DNA from: Biscogniauxia marginata
Lineage: Eukaryota > Ascomycota > Sordariomycetes > Xylariales > Xylariaceae
Reading direction: 5' to 3'
DNA: 64,000 nt
Assembly (NCBI GenBank): GCA_022695795.1
Contig: MU404080.1
Span: 372,001 to 436,000 of the forward strand
Shown here: positions 24,795 through 36,135 of the stretch, one piece after another
How positions within the stretch are numbered: position 1 is the stretch's first letter
Layout: each line of letters starts with the position of its first letter
Translations under genes and position numbers: made by a program
The notes under the pieces: model-generated
Told to the model about the DNA's origin: nothing
What the model saw: only the letters and a program-made list of their open reading frames with translations
Database searches by the model: none

Positions 24795-27653
24795 ATGGAA
24801 AGCCTGCAAGTCTTTGGCTACGGCGCTTCGGTGTCGAAGCAGAAAGCTTTTGAAGATGCTGAACAGATGCAAGCCACCGTTCAAGAAGAATGTGCCCGAA
24901 GTGGCAAACCCGTCCCAGGATACCGATTAACTGAGCTCATTGGCAAGGGGAGTTTTGGCCGCGTGTACAAGGCAAACGACATAAGAACATCAAATGTCGT
25001 AGCAGTCAAGATTATCGATGTCGATGAGCAAGACACCCTAAACCCGAAACTCCAGGACACATATAGCGAATTCCTCAAGGAGGTCAATGCGCTGCGATTA
25101 TTGAGCGAAGGTGGTGCACAGAACATAAACCATGTAATCGAGGCCCTTCCAGTCGGACAGGCCATGTGGATGGTCACCGAGTACTGTGCCGGAGGAAGCG
25201 TAGCTACGCTCATGAAGCCCACAGCCCCAGGCGGACTCCAAGAGAAATGGATCATCCCGATTCTTCGGGAGGTCGCAGTTGCAATCTATTGGGTGCACAA
25301 ACAGGGCATTATCCACAGAGATATCAAATGTGCCAATGTCCTTATTACTGAGGTTGGTGCAGTTCAGCTCTGCGACTTTGGAGTGGCTGGAATAGTTGAG
25401 ACAAAGTTCGACAAAAGGTCAACTTTCATTGGAACCCTGCATTGGATGGCACCAGAGCTCTTTGACCAGAATGCCCAGTATGGAACTGAAGTCGACATCT
25501 GGGCCTTCGGATCAATGGTCTATGAGATTGCATCAGGACTGCCTCCGAATGTTAGGACAAATGTCGGTATTCCTCAGTTTGGTGATTACTTGCGAGAACA
25601 TCTCCCACGCCTGGTTGGAGATCAATATTCGGATGACCTCAAGGACCTAGTCGCTTTCTGTCTCGAAGATAATCCAGCAAAGCGACCTTCTATTGAGCAG
25701 ATCCAGCAGCACCGCTATATCGCCAATACCAGCTCACAGTATCCGACCTCATCTCTTTCCAACCTAGTCAAGGCGTTCAAATTGTGGGAAGATCGTGGCG
25801 GAAGCAGGAAATCTCTCTTTGCAGGAGGGGGAGCACAAGGACCATCGAACCTCGATTCAACGTCTCTGGCAGCGGACGAATGGAACTTCTCGACTACCCT
25901 CGCTTTTGATGAACAAATACACAACGATCCAGATGGCCGATCGGAAATTGAGGCAGTTCGAGACGTCTATGGATCAGCCATCAGTTTCCCGAATAACAAC
26001 TTCAACGAGGACACGGCACGGCCAAAAGGAAAGGGAAGGCGTCGTCCACCACCTCAAGCTCTAGCTGCCATGAAAGCTCCTCTGGAAAAGGTCTTCGATC
26101 CGAACACTATCTCGAATTACGACGAGAATTCTCGAGCTTATTATGGTCGACCTATGATGCCCCTGGCTTCTGAACCTCCCACTTCAGATCTTCCGCTCCG
26201 AGACGATTCGTTACATGCAACGCTTAGGGAGTCGCTTATTGACCTTGATGCATCTCTCGGTGGCGCTGAGTTATCGAACTTTGTTGACATGGGCACTATT
26301 CGACCGGGACCGGGACCGGGACCAGGACCTCAACCTAGACCTGGACCTCGTGCATCGATGGACAATAGCTGGTCGTTCTCAGGAGCCACAGAAGCACCAT
26401 ACGATAGAGCCCCGTTGAGTGATCCTGCAGATATGAATAATGGCCGACATCAACCCGACTGGTCGTGGCCGACTAGTATTCCGCCCGCCTCTGCTAACCC
26501 GGAGGTGTCACACTTCCCTTTCCCCGACGGACGCCCAAGGCTCTTACACACAGAGACGGAGCCAATCGGTCTTCCATCACAAGGCTATGAACCACAAATT
26601 CCGCGTGTAGTGAACGATAGAATGTCTGTCACCAGCCTAATCGACCTAGACATGGGTATACCCGAGCCTAATGCGCCAGAGCTCACGCGACCATCCACCG
26701 CGCACTCAGACGTTGGATCCCTCACCAGCTCTGAGGTTGGGGGTGGTGGACCCTTCGATCTTGAACGGCATGCCTCCGTCTACGCGCCCTTGACTTCAAC
26801 AACTCGCGAGCCGTCCATATACGTATCTGAAGACTCCGAGTTCGCACAACGGGTCGCTAAGGCCACCGCCGACACGCCGTCGATAGGCACTGGCACGGAG
26901 ATTCCGGATAACGACCAGAACAGCAACATGAGTGTTGTGGATGAACCCATCGGATACGGAAACACACAACTCCGAGGCTTCGGATCCAACGGACGTTATT
27001 CAGACGAGTCCCGCACGTACTCGAACGTTCAAGACGATGAGCCTCCTCCCACTGCCAGTTACACGGGGCCCTACAACCATAACACATCTTCCATCCCTCC
27101 CCACAACCTCCATACCCCAAATACCTCAATCAACCGGCCTCATCCTCATCCATACCCTCTCCACTTGCCACGAGTCAGCAGCATGGGGCTGTCGACGGGA
27201 GGCGGTAGTAATAATGGCGGCAACAACAACATGGCAGGCGGACCACCACGAGGACGCATCTCACCAGCACCAGGGTTCCAGCAGCAGCATCAGCAACAAC
27301 AGCAGCAGCAGCAGCAGCAGTACCTCCCGCCCGTCGCGCCGCCCTCCTCTTACGTCATGGAGGCCCGTGCTAACAACGCCGAGGTCGCCGACGAGATGCG
27401 CAGGCTCATCGGCAGCCTCAGTGACCACCTGTCCTTCATCGGCGAGCAGGTCGCAGACATGGAACCACGGCGCGCGAGCGCGAGCGCGGCTAGCGGGGTA
27501 GGTGTCTTGCCCGGGATGGGGATGGCGCCAGCACCAGCGGCGGCAGCAGCGACGCCGGCGACAACGACGACGACGACGACGATGATGACGTCGGGACCGC
27601 CTGCTGCGGCTGTGGGCGCCGTTAGGCGGACGGCGGAGGAGAGGAATGATTGA
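24795..27653 (+). CDS. GCK/Ste20-type serine/threonine protein kinase
   Basis: The uninterrupted frame encodes 952 residues. The kinase domain spans about 43-310. It has the glycine loop GKGSFGRVY (50-58), VAIK-type lysine at 72, HRDIKCAN (174-181), DFG (194-196), and GTLHWMAPE (213-221) instead of the more usual GTPHWMAPE. This places it with germinal-centre kinases such as fungal SepL/Sid1/MST-1, which act in septation and morphogenesis. Which orthologue it is cannot be decided here. The long tail is low-complexity: a GPGPGP stretch (26301-26350), a Gln run (about 27283-27320) and a Thr run (about 27560-27590). An upstream coding exon at 24253-24459 would join in phase and add 77 residues; the ATG at 24795 is the conservative start because it precedes the conserved N-terminal segment closely. 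Confidence 0.9.
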   Translation: MESLQVFGYGASVSKQKAFEDAEQMQATVQEECARSGKPVPGYRLTELIGKGSFGRVYKANDIRTSNVVAVKIIDVDEQDTLNPKLQDTYSEFLKEVNALRLLSEGGAQNINHVIEALPVGQAMWMVTEYCAGGSVATLMKPTAPGGLQEKWIIPILREVAVAIYWVHKQGIIHRDIKCANVLITEVGAVQLCDFGVAGIVETKFDKRSTFIGTLHWMAPELFDQNAQYGTEVDIWAFGSMVYEIASGLPPNVRTNVGIPQFGDYLREHLPRLVGDQYSDDLKDLVAFCLEDNPAKRPSIEQIQQHRYIANTSSQYPTSSLSNLVKAFKLWEDRGGSRKSLFAGGGAQGPSNLDSTSLAADEWNFSTTLAFDEQIHNDPDGRSEIEAVRDVYGSAISFPNNNFNEDTARPKGKGRRRPPPQALAAMKAPLEKVFDPNTISNYDENSRAYYGRPMMPLASEPPTSDLPLRDDSLHATLRESLIDLDASLGGAELSNFVDMGTIRPGPGPGPGPQPRPGPRASMDNSWSFSGATEAPYDRAPLSDPADMNNGRHQPDWSWPTSIPPASANPEVSHFPFPDGRPRLLHTETEPIGLPSQGYEPQIPRVVNDRMSVTSLIDLDMGIPEPNAPELTRPSTAHSDVGSLTSSEVGGGGPFDLERHASVYAPLTSTTREPSIYVSEDSEFAQRVAKATADTPSIGTGTEIPDNDQNSNMSVVDEPIGYGNTQLRGFGSNGRYSDESRTYSNVQDDEPPPTASYTGPYNHNTSSIPPHNLHTPNTSINRPHPHPYPLHLPRVSSMGLSTGGGSNNGGNNNMAGGPPRGRISPAPGFQQQHQQQQQQQQQQYLPPVAPPSSYVMEARANNAEVADEMRRLIGSLSDHLSFIGEQVADMEPRRASASAASGVGVLPGMGMAPAPAAAAATPATTTTTTTMMTSGPPAAAVGAVRRTAEERND

Positions 27654-28504
27654 TTGTTCGTTCGGTTGTTTGTTTTGGGAGGGTTGTCGGCTTCTTGATC
27701 CGGATACGATTGGAACGCGCACTGCGCGTGAGATGATGAGTAGAGAGTTTTTTTTCTTTTCGGATAATTTTTTTGTTTTTGTTGTTTTGAAGTCTCGCGG
27801 ATACAGGCTGAGAAACTCGGGTTTCGAAGGCTTGATCGAGGAAGGGGAGGATGATAAGAGCAATTTGGTTTTTGCCATATGTGTGTGTATGTGTGTATGA
27901 TTTGTATGCATCATGCATAATTGTATGGAGTATTATGGTTGTGTATATTTCTTATGGGGAAGATCTGATTTTTTTTCTTTTTCTTTTTTTGTTGTCGATG
28001 TTATTTTCAAGAGAGGATGGCCAAATATTTTTCTTTTAAAATTCTTTTTTTCTTTTGTGGAAGAGGAGAGAAAGGAAATGGTAACTAGGGTGTTCTTTGC
28101 GTGCTGCCCTAGTTCACGATAATTGTTAAGGGCTGGTCTTGGTTTTTTCCTTTTATTTCCAAGGGAATGAGTCTCACGTTACCGGCGAGTATGCCGAATA
28201 GATAAATGAATGGATGGATGGACGGATGGATAGATGACTCCCGGGTCCCTTATTTTATGCTATTTCCTACTGGACTCTGGGATAAGTTCGAGATACCACA
28301 AGAAGAAGAAGAAGAAGAAGAAGAAGCTTCAATGAAGAGAGATACATAGATTGATTCAGAGTATTCCCATCTGTTCTTGACTGATATTCATCAACCTAAT
28401 GCCCCTATACCCCTATCATCGACTTTACTATCTCTTTTCCATGTTGACGACTACTAGACCCTGGCACCATAGGACATCCATCATCATCAGCTAAGTTAGG
28501 TCAC
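27654..28504. other. 3' intergenic region between the kinase gene and TEL2
   Basis: Convergent gene ends enclose about 850 bp rich in T-runs (27740-28050), likely 3' UTR and terminator sequence. It includes a GAA microsatellite and a GGAT-type repeat near 28208-28232. No gene seen. Confidence 0.5.
28300..28326. repeat. AGA/GAA trinucleotide microsatellite
   Basis: About nine uninterrupted AGA units in a non-coding position between two convergent genes. Confidence 0.9.
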
Positions 28505-31500
28505 TCACCCGTAACCGATCAGATCCCCCATGAGCAAAGCCTGGTACTTCTCCACCGCCTCACGAAGCCGGATCAGCACACCGGCGGCAAGCATCTTGCC
28601 CTCGTTCTCCTCCCCGCCATTGCTGCCGCCGCCGCGCGTGTTCTCGAACACGCCGCCGACCCACTCGAGGCTCTCGACCACCTCGCGGCCGTGCCGCTCG
28701 CACAGGCCGCGCAGGCCGTTACCGCCGCCGTCGTCGTTGACGTCGAGCAGGGCCGCGAGCGCGAGCAGCACGGCGCGCGTGACGCCGAGCTCGCCGGGGC
28801 AGCGCCCGCGCACCGACAGCAGCAGGTCCCAGAGCTCGGCGGTCATCTGCGGCAGGGCCAGGGTGCTGGGCCCCGCGGCGTGCAGGAGCAGCGCGAGCGT
28901 CGTGAGGTACTGCGCCAGCAGGTACGGCTGGAAGACGACGACGCCGCGCGACGACGCCGAGGACGAGCGCGCGGCGGCGAGGAAGCGCGCCGTCAGGGGG
29001 AAGAAGAAGGAGCTCGATAGGAGGGCGGCGGTGGTGTTGGGGATGGAGCGGACGCCGGGGGTCTTGGGCTTGGGCTTGGATTCCGTCCCGGAGGCTTGCT
29101 GCGACTGCAGGCGCGACGTGAACGATGAGAGCTTCAATGCGTCGGGCCCGGTGGCGGCGTCCGCGGCCTCGGCTGCCAAGGGCGCGAGGAAGGTCTGTGA
29201 GAGGGACTGGGCGAGTTTATCTAAGGCGTTGGGAGGAAGGGCCTTGAGCTTGGCGCCTGGATGTCGGAGCTGGTTCGCGGATGTTTGGGGCAGCGCGTAG
29301 TGCTTCTCGACTTTGGGCGGGAGCCTCTTCGAGGGGAACTGGGCCGCTGCCGCGTAGTCCGACGTCTCGAAACCGGCGAGCTCCCGACCGCTCAAGCCGA
29401 GCACGATCAGGACAGATGCGCGCTGTCCCAACGAATAATCGCCGTCGAAGAATGTCTTGGCGAACCACGGGCCCATCTTCTTTGGTTGCGCAACGACGAG
29501 GGCTATCATGCCCTGGAGCCGGAGGTTGTGGAAGTCGTCGAGATCGTATTTGTCTTGTAAGCCGACTAGGAGCGCCGCAAGTTCTTCGGCGTGCGAACTC
29601 ACTTCGGTGCCGTAGTTGGCTTTCCGGCGGATCAAGGCTGGTGCTGTTGTCAGAGCTAACTTCTGCTTGTCGTAACTGTCTAAATCTCGTAGATAGTTAA
29701 TGAGATCTCTAATATAGACGGGGGCTTTAGGCTTGTCTCTAGTTATTAGCGTCGGATCATCGTCAGAGTCCTCTGCATCCGAGTCGGGTTTCGCGTAGGG
29801 CACTAAATCTGAATCTTCTTGCTCGTCGTCATCTTCGACTTCTTCAATGATGAAGCCTGTTTTGGGGGGCACCTTGCCAGGCCGTGATACGTGCTTCTTC
29901 GCCGATTTCTCTGTATTGGGTATCCTTTCTGGCTTCGGTGACGCAAGAGATGCTCTTAGAGGATCAAGTGGACCAATTTTATCAGAAACTTGGACTAGGG
30001 ATTTATACCACCGAGCGTCTTCCGTATCCATTTCGTCCATTTTGAAGTCAAGCTTTGTATCTTTTCCATATACGAGTCCTGAAAGTGCTTCTCCTACCAC
30101 CATTCCGAGGAAGCGAGCACGACCATGTGACGAATCGATACGGTTAGAAATAGCGTTAAGGTACGAACCTGACCGTAGAAGGACTGTGAGCTTGATCGGT
30201 GCGAGTCTATGGACATATCCGGCGCTGAGAAGGAGAACTTGAGCGTGGGCTGCATCCAGTCATTAGCTTCAGTGCTATAACTCGAATCGATCTACAACTA
30301 ACCTTCCTGTTGGAGCGCTGGGGAATGCCTGATATATAGTTGGTCACCAAATTGGTTCAGGCTCTTCTCAAGGAGTGTTGCAATGGCCTCCTTGTCCTCT
30401 GCTAGGACAGCAACGGCAGCCCGTCTAATGCCACAGCCTTCTCCGATGCCTGCCCCAGAAGCACTGGTGAGCCAGGCCAAGAGATTATTTACTTGCGTCT
30501 CACCGCTTCCTAAAACTGCTTTCAGAGCGCCGGCCGCAGCCCATATGGTAGGGCTATCCTCTGTCACATTGCTATCATCCACAGAATTGAGATACATATC
30601 TGATAGTAGCTTTAAGATTGTCAGCAGCAGCTTTCGCTGCTCAAGGGTGGGAATATGTCCAAGCAGTTGAGTGAATGCTATTTTCCCATCTTCGTCCCGG
30701 AGAAGTAGTTCGGTAAACATCGCTTTAATCATAGACTCTGGAATTATTATTAGCTAGATGCCCACCATACCATGTATGATTCATAGAAAGATATACCGGA
30801 ATGGGGCAATTTCATTGCACGTGCTAATATCTTAGCACATAATTTGAGTTCATCGTCGCTGATCTCTGATCTCGCCCATGCCACCACATTTAGACTGAGC
30901 CAATCGAGATACCGTTTACTATCAGCTATCCAAAAGTGCTCGTCGATCTTGTCGCCTTGCCGACATAGGTCCTCCGCCTCTGCAGATATAGAAATGATCT
31001 TTCCTCCAGTGAGCAGAAAGAGGAACTCCTGCCGCAAAGGTCGAAGCTGAGCGGGATTTTCCAGCATATCAATGCTGCTCCATATCCGCTTTACCTCATC
31101 ATCGGCTTGTAGTAACCTATTAAGTAAGTCTAAAGCAAAGCTCATGTTGAATGCCGCATGGGAATGTTTTAGTCCCTTCGGGTCAGCCTTTGCCTCCCGT
31201 ATCAGAGCCTTCAAATAAGCAAGCACGGCATTTATGCCTGTGATACTCTGTAGACATGATAGCAAGGCCTCACTATCTCTTCCACTTTGGTCATCAGATG
31301 AAACCCGTAACACTGTCCAGTAGTTGGGGAGGATCTCTGTGACAAGTACATGAATGATCTGTGCGCTCTTGGGCCCTGGTATCCGGATATCAAATGACCC
31401 TTTGCCCTTAGCTCCCTTTCTTAGGTACTTCAATACGGAGAGTAGAGTTGTGTAGTCCGGCTGACTCTTGAGCACTTCAAGTGCTTCTTCGGGAGATGTG

Positions 31501-31619
31501 CCATGAAACTCAACTTTGGATGCTGAGATGGCCTCCGCAGGCTTGGAAATGCTTAATAGCTGGTCATTTGAGGTTGCCTTCCGGTATGTCTGGCTCACGG
31601 GAGTGAGAAAGTCGGCCAT
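28505..31619 (-). CDS. TEL2: Telomere length regulation protein TEL2 (TELO2)
   Basis: Exons 31619-30797, 30737-30303 and 30249-28505 with introns of 59 and 53 bp encode 1000 residues. Tel2 works with Tti1 and Tti2 (TTT complex) and Hsp90 in folding and stability of PIKK kinases such as Tor, ATM/Tel1 and ATR. The family is made of alpha-helical HEAT-like repeats. The N-terminal region has VTEILPNYWTVL. The conserved Telomere_reg-2 region lies around 599-710 (YIRDLINYLRDLDSYDK ... NLRLQGMIALVVAQP ... GQRASVLIVLGLSGREL). The second splice restores LLLSAGYVHRLAP and then SRIDS-type sequence up to MVVGEALSGLV, all highly conserved. An acidic loop (EEVEDDDEQEDSD) precedes the domain. The end is MGDLIGYG; a GTGAGT overlapping the stop could in principle extend it. 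Confidence 0.92.
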
Positions 31620-32230
31620 ATTTCCATGTCGAATAGCACTTTTATGCTAGTGCTCGATTCATTGGTATAACGAAGATCATTCGCAAGCCTAATTTGGGAT
31701 TTTGACAAATAAAGGTCTGATTTGTTTGTTCTATTATCCCCTTTTGAAGCTGATCATATGTCGCGTTTGTCGATAACAGGACAGTCTCGTGAATTTTGTT
31801 AATTACCTCCTACTAGGTAAATAAGAGGTATCTAAATATAGAAGTGTTGTAGAAGAGACTAAACGCAACTGTTGCTTGTGCATTACACAACCCTGATTAT
31901 CAGGTGGGCTGCTGCCTTTAATGAAGTAGTTAGACCGCTATACTTGCATATACATACCTACATACATACATACATATATGCACGCTGTTTAGCTGAATGT
32001 CCCGCCACTGGTAGAAGCTACTGTAACCTTATCTGCTAGCCCGGATAGCCCCGCTGTTAGTGCCCCATTTAGTCCTTATCCGAGAGATCTCCAAATGACA
32101 TAAGTTTAACCACTTACTTGCATCTGTCCGTCTCTCTCTACCTTGCCCAGCTTGTTGTTCGTGGCTCATATCATCCCCCAACCGCCCTCGAGCTTTTCTT
32201 GTCCAGACACCAGTCGGCGAGTACCCGAAT
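31620..32230. promoter_or_regulatory. Divergent promoter region of TEL2 and UBA3
   Basis: About 610 bp lies between opposite start codons. It contains a CATA microsatellite (31952-31976). No further gene seen and no clear TATA box was identified. Confidence 0.5.
31952..31976. repeat. CATA tetranucleotide microsatellite
   Basis: An imperfect then perfect run of CATA units in the TEL2/UBA3 intergenic region. Confidence 0.85.
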
Positions 32231-33639
32231 ATGGCAGCAGTAGCAGGACATACTGGTGCCTCTCGATGGCAATATTTAGACCAAATACGGAGGAATCCAG
32301 GTCCATTCAACGAGGATTCTGATGTTAGTGAGGAAGCTCTAGCTGCTCTAGACCAAGCCAAGATTCTGGTCATAGGTGCTGGTGGTCTCGGCTGTGAGAT
32401 ACTGAAGAACCTCGCCCTCTCTGGCTTCAAAGATATCCATGTCATCGATATGGGTAGGTCTAGTGTGCTCAAGGAACAATGGCTCGGGCTGACAACATGA
32501 TGCTTTCGCTAGATACAATCGACATCTCCAATCTCAACCGACAGTTCTTATTCCGCAAAGATGATGTAGGAAAGTTCAAGGCCGAAGTAGCCGCCGCATT
32601 CGTCGAGAAACGGGTTAGGGGCGTCAAGATAACTCCACACAACTGCCGGATACAAGAATTCGATGAGGATTTCTATATGCAATTCCAGATAGTTGTCTGC
32701 GGTCTCGACAGCATCGATGCCCGACGATGGATCAATGCGACACTAGTGAATATGGTGGATATGGAGAACCAAGATTCGTTGAAGCCGCTAATAGACGGGG
32801 GTACGGAAGGTGAGAGATTGGTGTTGCCCTTGATATCTGGCAGAAGATCTAGCATCTAACTAGCAGTAGGCTTTAAGGGTCAAACTCGAGTCATCTTTCC
32901 CACCCTGACACCCTGCATTGAGTGTCAACTAGACCTCTACACCCCGAGAGCAGCGGTACCGCTCTGCACTTTAGCCACGATCCCTCGACAGCCAGAACAC
33001 TGTATAGAATGGGCTCACATCATTGCATGGGATCAGGAGAAGCCATTCCCAAGCCTGGATAAGGACGACCCCGAACATATCACCTGGTTATACCAAAAGG
33101 CATCTGCACGAGCACAGGAGTTCGGTATAACCGGCGTGACCTATTCGCTCACCCAGGGTGTGGTCAAGAATATCATCCCAGCTATTGCGTCAACAAATGC
33201 TATTATCGCTGCCAGTTGTTGCAACGAGGCACTGAAGATTGCGACGACTGCCGCCCCTGCTCTCGGGTTCGAAGAGAGCTACATGATGTATTCGGGTGAC
33301 GACAGCATCTACACAACCACCTTCAAGTACGAGAAGAAAGACGACTGCGCCGTTTGTGGGAACGTGGCCAAGCCGCTCCAGGTAGACCCCAACTGGACCC
33401 TGAAGGAGCTACTTGAGTCGTTTGCCACGAAGGCCGATCTTCAGCTCAAGAAGCCCTCGATCAGGGCCGAGGGAAAGACTCTATACATGCAGTTTCCCCC
33501 GGGGATCGAGGAGCAGACGCGGCCCAATTTGGAGAAGACGTTGAAGGAGGGCTTAGGCTTGGAGCCGGGCTTCGAGATCGCGGTGACAGACCCTGCATTC
33601 CCGGCTCTCACCTTCCAATTTATTCTTCGATTTGCATGA
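32231..33639 (+). CDS. UBA3: NEDD8-activating enzyme E1 catalytic subunit UBA3
   Basis: Exons 32231-32453, 32513-32809 and 32870-33639 with introns of 59 and 60 bp encode 429 residues. Uba3 pairs with Ula1/APPBP1 to adenylate Rub1/NEDD8 and pass it to Ubc12 for cullin activation. The adenylation fold begins with GAGGLGCE (49-56) and continues through IDISNLNRQFLFR. Zinc ligands are CIEC (Cys 189 and 192) and CAVC near the end. The catalytic thioester Cys is expected at 206 in PLCTLATIPRQPEHC, by comparison with the human enzyme. The C-terminal ubiquitin-fold domain that binds the E2 follows (about 350-429). Each splice junction restores conserved sequence (IDMDTIDISNL and TEGFKGQTRVIFP). Confidence 0.95.
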
Positions 33640-34420
33640 GCGTCGGTGTTTTTAAACGGCGAATGATACCAAAAATCCATAGAGCGGGCTTGGGTCCAAA
33701 AATCTTGGCTGGTCATGAATATATTCCACCCGTATTTGGTGGTTTTTCCTACAACTCCGCCTCTTTTTTTTTTCCCCCCGCCCATCACATGCAAAGTGAA
33801 TATTTTCATATTTACCTAAGCTGCGAAGTTACCGTTTGCCCCCTATTTTATATCAATGTTGTAGTAGTAACCCCCAACGCTGCAAGAGCCTTGATGCAGC
33901 CCTTTTGAGAGCTAACCTAAGCATGCCAGTAAACCTTCCAACATACCACTACCAAGGACGATTTTGTCAAACGTTGTTTTGCCTGGAATTTCAACGACCG
34001 ATACGATCCTGTCATGTTCTCAAGGGCGTATAATGTCAAAAGGGAATTGAGTGATAATAGATCTCTTCAGGTACTCCTTGCTTTATTCCTATTCTGTCCT
34101 GTCAAAAGAAAAAGAAAAAACGCCTAGGTTAATAAATAGTTGAATAATCTCAAGTTGTCCGTGATCTAGAACTCCTCTTTACAATGCATCCCTTTTTTTA
34201 ATAGACAAGCAGCCAAACAAAAATAAATGATAGCAAAAACCCTCAACCCCCCCCTTTTAGCTTTCTAGGCACCTGTAACCCGTTGAATGGGAAGTTCTCC
34301 TTTTCTCCAAGTATCCCGCCCCCGCTCTATTAACTAAGTGGCAGTAGAGTCTCTAGGTTGAAAACGGGAAATAAAAAGGAGGGGGAAGGGGAACAAAGAG
34401 ACAAGAGGTTCTAAGCAGCT
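33640..34420. other. 3' intergenic region between UBA3 and RPC40
   Basis: Convergent gene ends with T-runs and C-runs (33765-33780, 34245-34258) typical of 3' UTRs. No gene seen. Confidence 0.5.
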
Positions 34421-35620
34421 CTAGAAAGTATAGACCATATTCGTGACCTGGGGCCTGAGGGCGCCGGCCTTCCTCTTGAGCGTGCGGACCGCCTCGAGGA
34501 AGAGCTCGTCGCTGTCCCACTGGCCGGTGCTCTCGATGGAGAAGATGAAGTGGTCTCGGCGGCGGCCGAGCTTGACCTTGCCCTCGAACTCGGGGTGCCG
34601 CAGCGCCTCGCGGCTGACCGTGTCGCGCATCGGGTCCCGGACGACGGCCTTGAGCTCGCCCTCGCGGCCCTCGTACCCACTGCCCGCGGCGCGGGCCTCC
34701 TTGCGCGTGACGGGCTCGAGCCCGATGACGCCGGGAGCGAAGCAGGCGGCGAGCTTCTCGGCGTCGGCGCCGAGGACGGGCGCCGTGATCGCGATCGTGG
34801 GCATGAGCCGGTAGCTCGCCGTCGCGACGGGCGAGTACTTGGCGTGGTCCCAGCCGAAGCCCTTGTGCATGTGCATGTCGATGTCGATCTCCTGGCCCGG
34901 CCGCAGCTTGGCGACAAGGATGTCCGGGTTGACGGGCCGGATCGCGTCGTCGCCCGAGAAGTACTTGGGCTGCCCGCCGAGGGGCTCGAACTTGATGTCG
35001 CGCGCGTAGACGTGCGCGTTTTCGTACAGCTCCAGGGGGTCCGTCGAGTCCTTGGGCGCGTCCGTCCGGTGCGTGCACGCGGCCGCGAGCTTCAGGCTCA
35101 CCGTGTTGTTGTCGAACGTCGTGGCGTACGAGTCCTCGTCCTCGCCCGGCTTGCGCCAGAAGGTCATGTACTCGCGGATGCCCTTCTTGCTGCCCGTGAA
35201 GGGGATGAGACCCAGCCTGTGCGCGAGGACCTCGTCCTGGATTACCGAGGTGTTGTTGTTAACATAGACGGTCTCGATAGCGAGCGTCGGGATCTCTGCG
35301 ATCAGAATGCGCCGGAAGGCATTGGCGATGGAGGCGTCGACGCCGATGAGCGAAAATTGGGCGTCGAATTGCTCATTCTGGTGCCATTCGACCTTGAACT
35401 TTCGACAGAACTCTTCCTTGTCCCAGGCATGGTCCTCGTCTGGGTAGTGCCCGGGATAGTCGGTCGAGGTGGTATTGGTGATTGTCTCCTTGTTGATGCC
35501 GACGGTCTGCAAATAATTGTCAGATGCAATCTAGTAAGATAGATTGGCATGGTATCTTACGTTTCGCTCATCTAATTCCTCAGCACTAGGCGGCTGGCGC
35601 CGTCCTTGGGAGGGTGCCAT
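34421..35620 (-). CDS. RPC40: RNA polymerase I and III subunit AC40 (RPC40)
   Basis: Exon 1 (35620-35561) and exon 2 (35506-34421) are joined across a 54-bp intron (GTAAGA...TTGCAG) and give 381 residues. AC40 is the alpha-like subunit shared by RNA polymerases I and III; it pairs with AC19 to nucleate assembly. Conserved alpha-type motifs are visible: FSLIGVDASIANAFRRILIAE early and the dimerisation stretch EIPTLAIETVYV. They are followed by IQDEVLAHRLGLIPF and the C-terminal FIFSIESTGQWDSDELFLEA. The first exon supplies an N-terminal Met and a 20-residue hydrophilic leader. Exon 2 is very GC-rich, so long spurious frames occur on both strands. Confidence 0.94.
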
Positions 35621-36135
35621 GGTTATGTGAAGGCGACTGGATGATCTCGTCTTTGGTGGGGTGAATGGACGGATGGAATTGAAGATTGCCCAGAGAAAAA
35701 AAGTTCGCGCTCAAGTTGATGTCCTTATCGATAGACCGTCCTACTAGACCCACCCTTGTATTTGTTCTTCTACCCCACTAGCTCCCCAAGCTCACCCCCC
35801 TTTGTTCCCTACCCCTAATCCCACCTACCTGTCCAGGCCAACAAGAAGATTCGCGAGGACGTAAAGAATATCATATAGCAAGAATGCTACTACATATGTT
35901 TGATCGTTGTCGACCGGGGAGAGAAGCACACGAGTGACATCTCGGTTCTTCTCCGCCATATGAACCCCTGAGTGTCATGGACGAGCATCATGTAAGTCAT
36001 AGAGCGAACACGCATCGCTTTTTTTTCTTTCACCTTTTTATTTCTTTTTTACACATGACACGCCTGGTATATCATATACACAGAAAAGATCAGATACCTC
36101 AAACACAGGCACTCAAATCTCTCCCTCCCTCCCAA
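35621..36135. other. Intergenic region between RPC40 and COQ6
   Basis: About 515 bp holding the RPC40 promoter and the COQ6 3' flank, both genes being on the minus strand. No gene seen. Confidence 0.5.

Noticed and set aside
28440..28507. Extra intron at the end of TEL2 using the GTGAGT over the stop codon
   Set aside because: The frame ends properly at MGDLIGYG, and the possible extra exon adds no conserved sequence.
34550..35542. 330-codon plus-strand frame opposite RPC40
   Set aside because: It is the antisense shadow of the GC-rich RPC40 exon, with no domain and composition that follows the other strand's codons.
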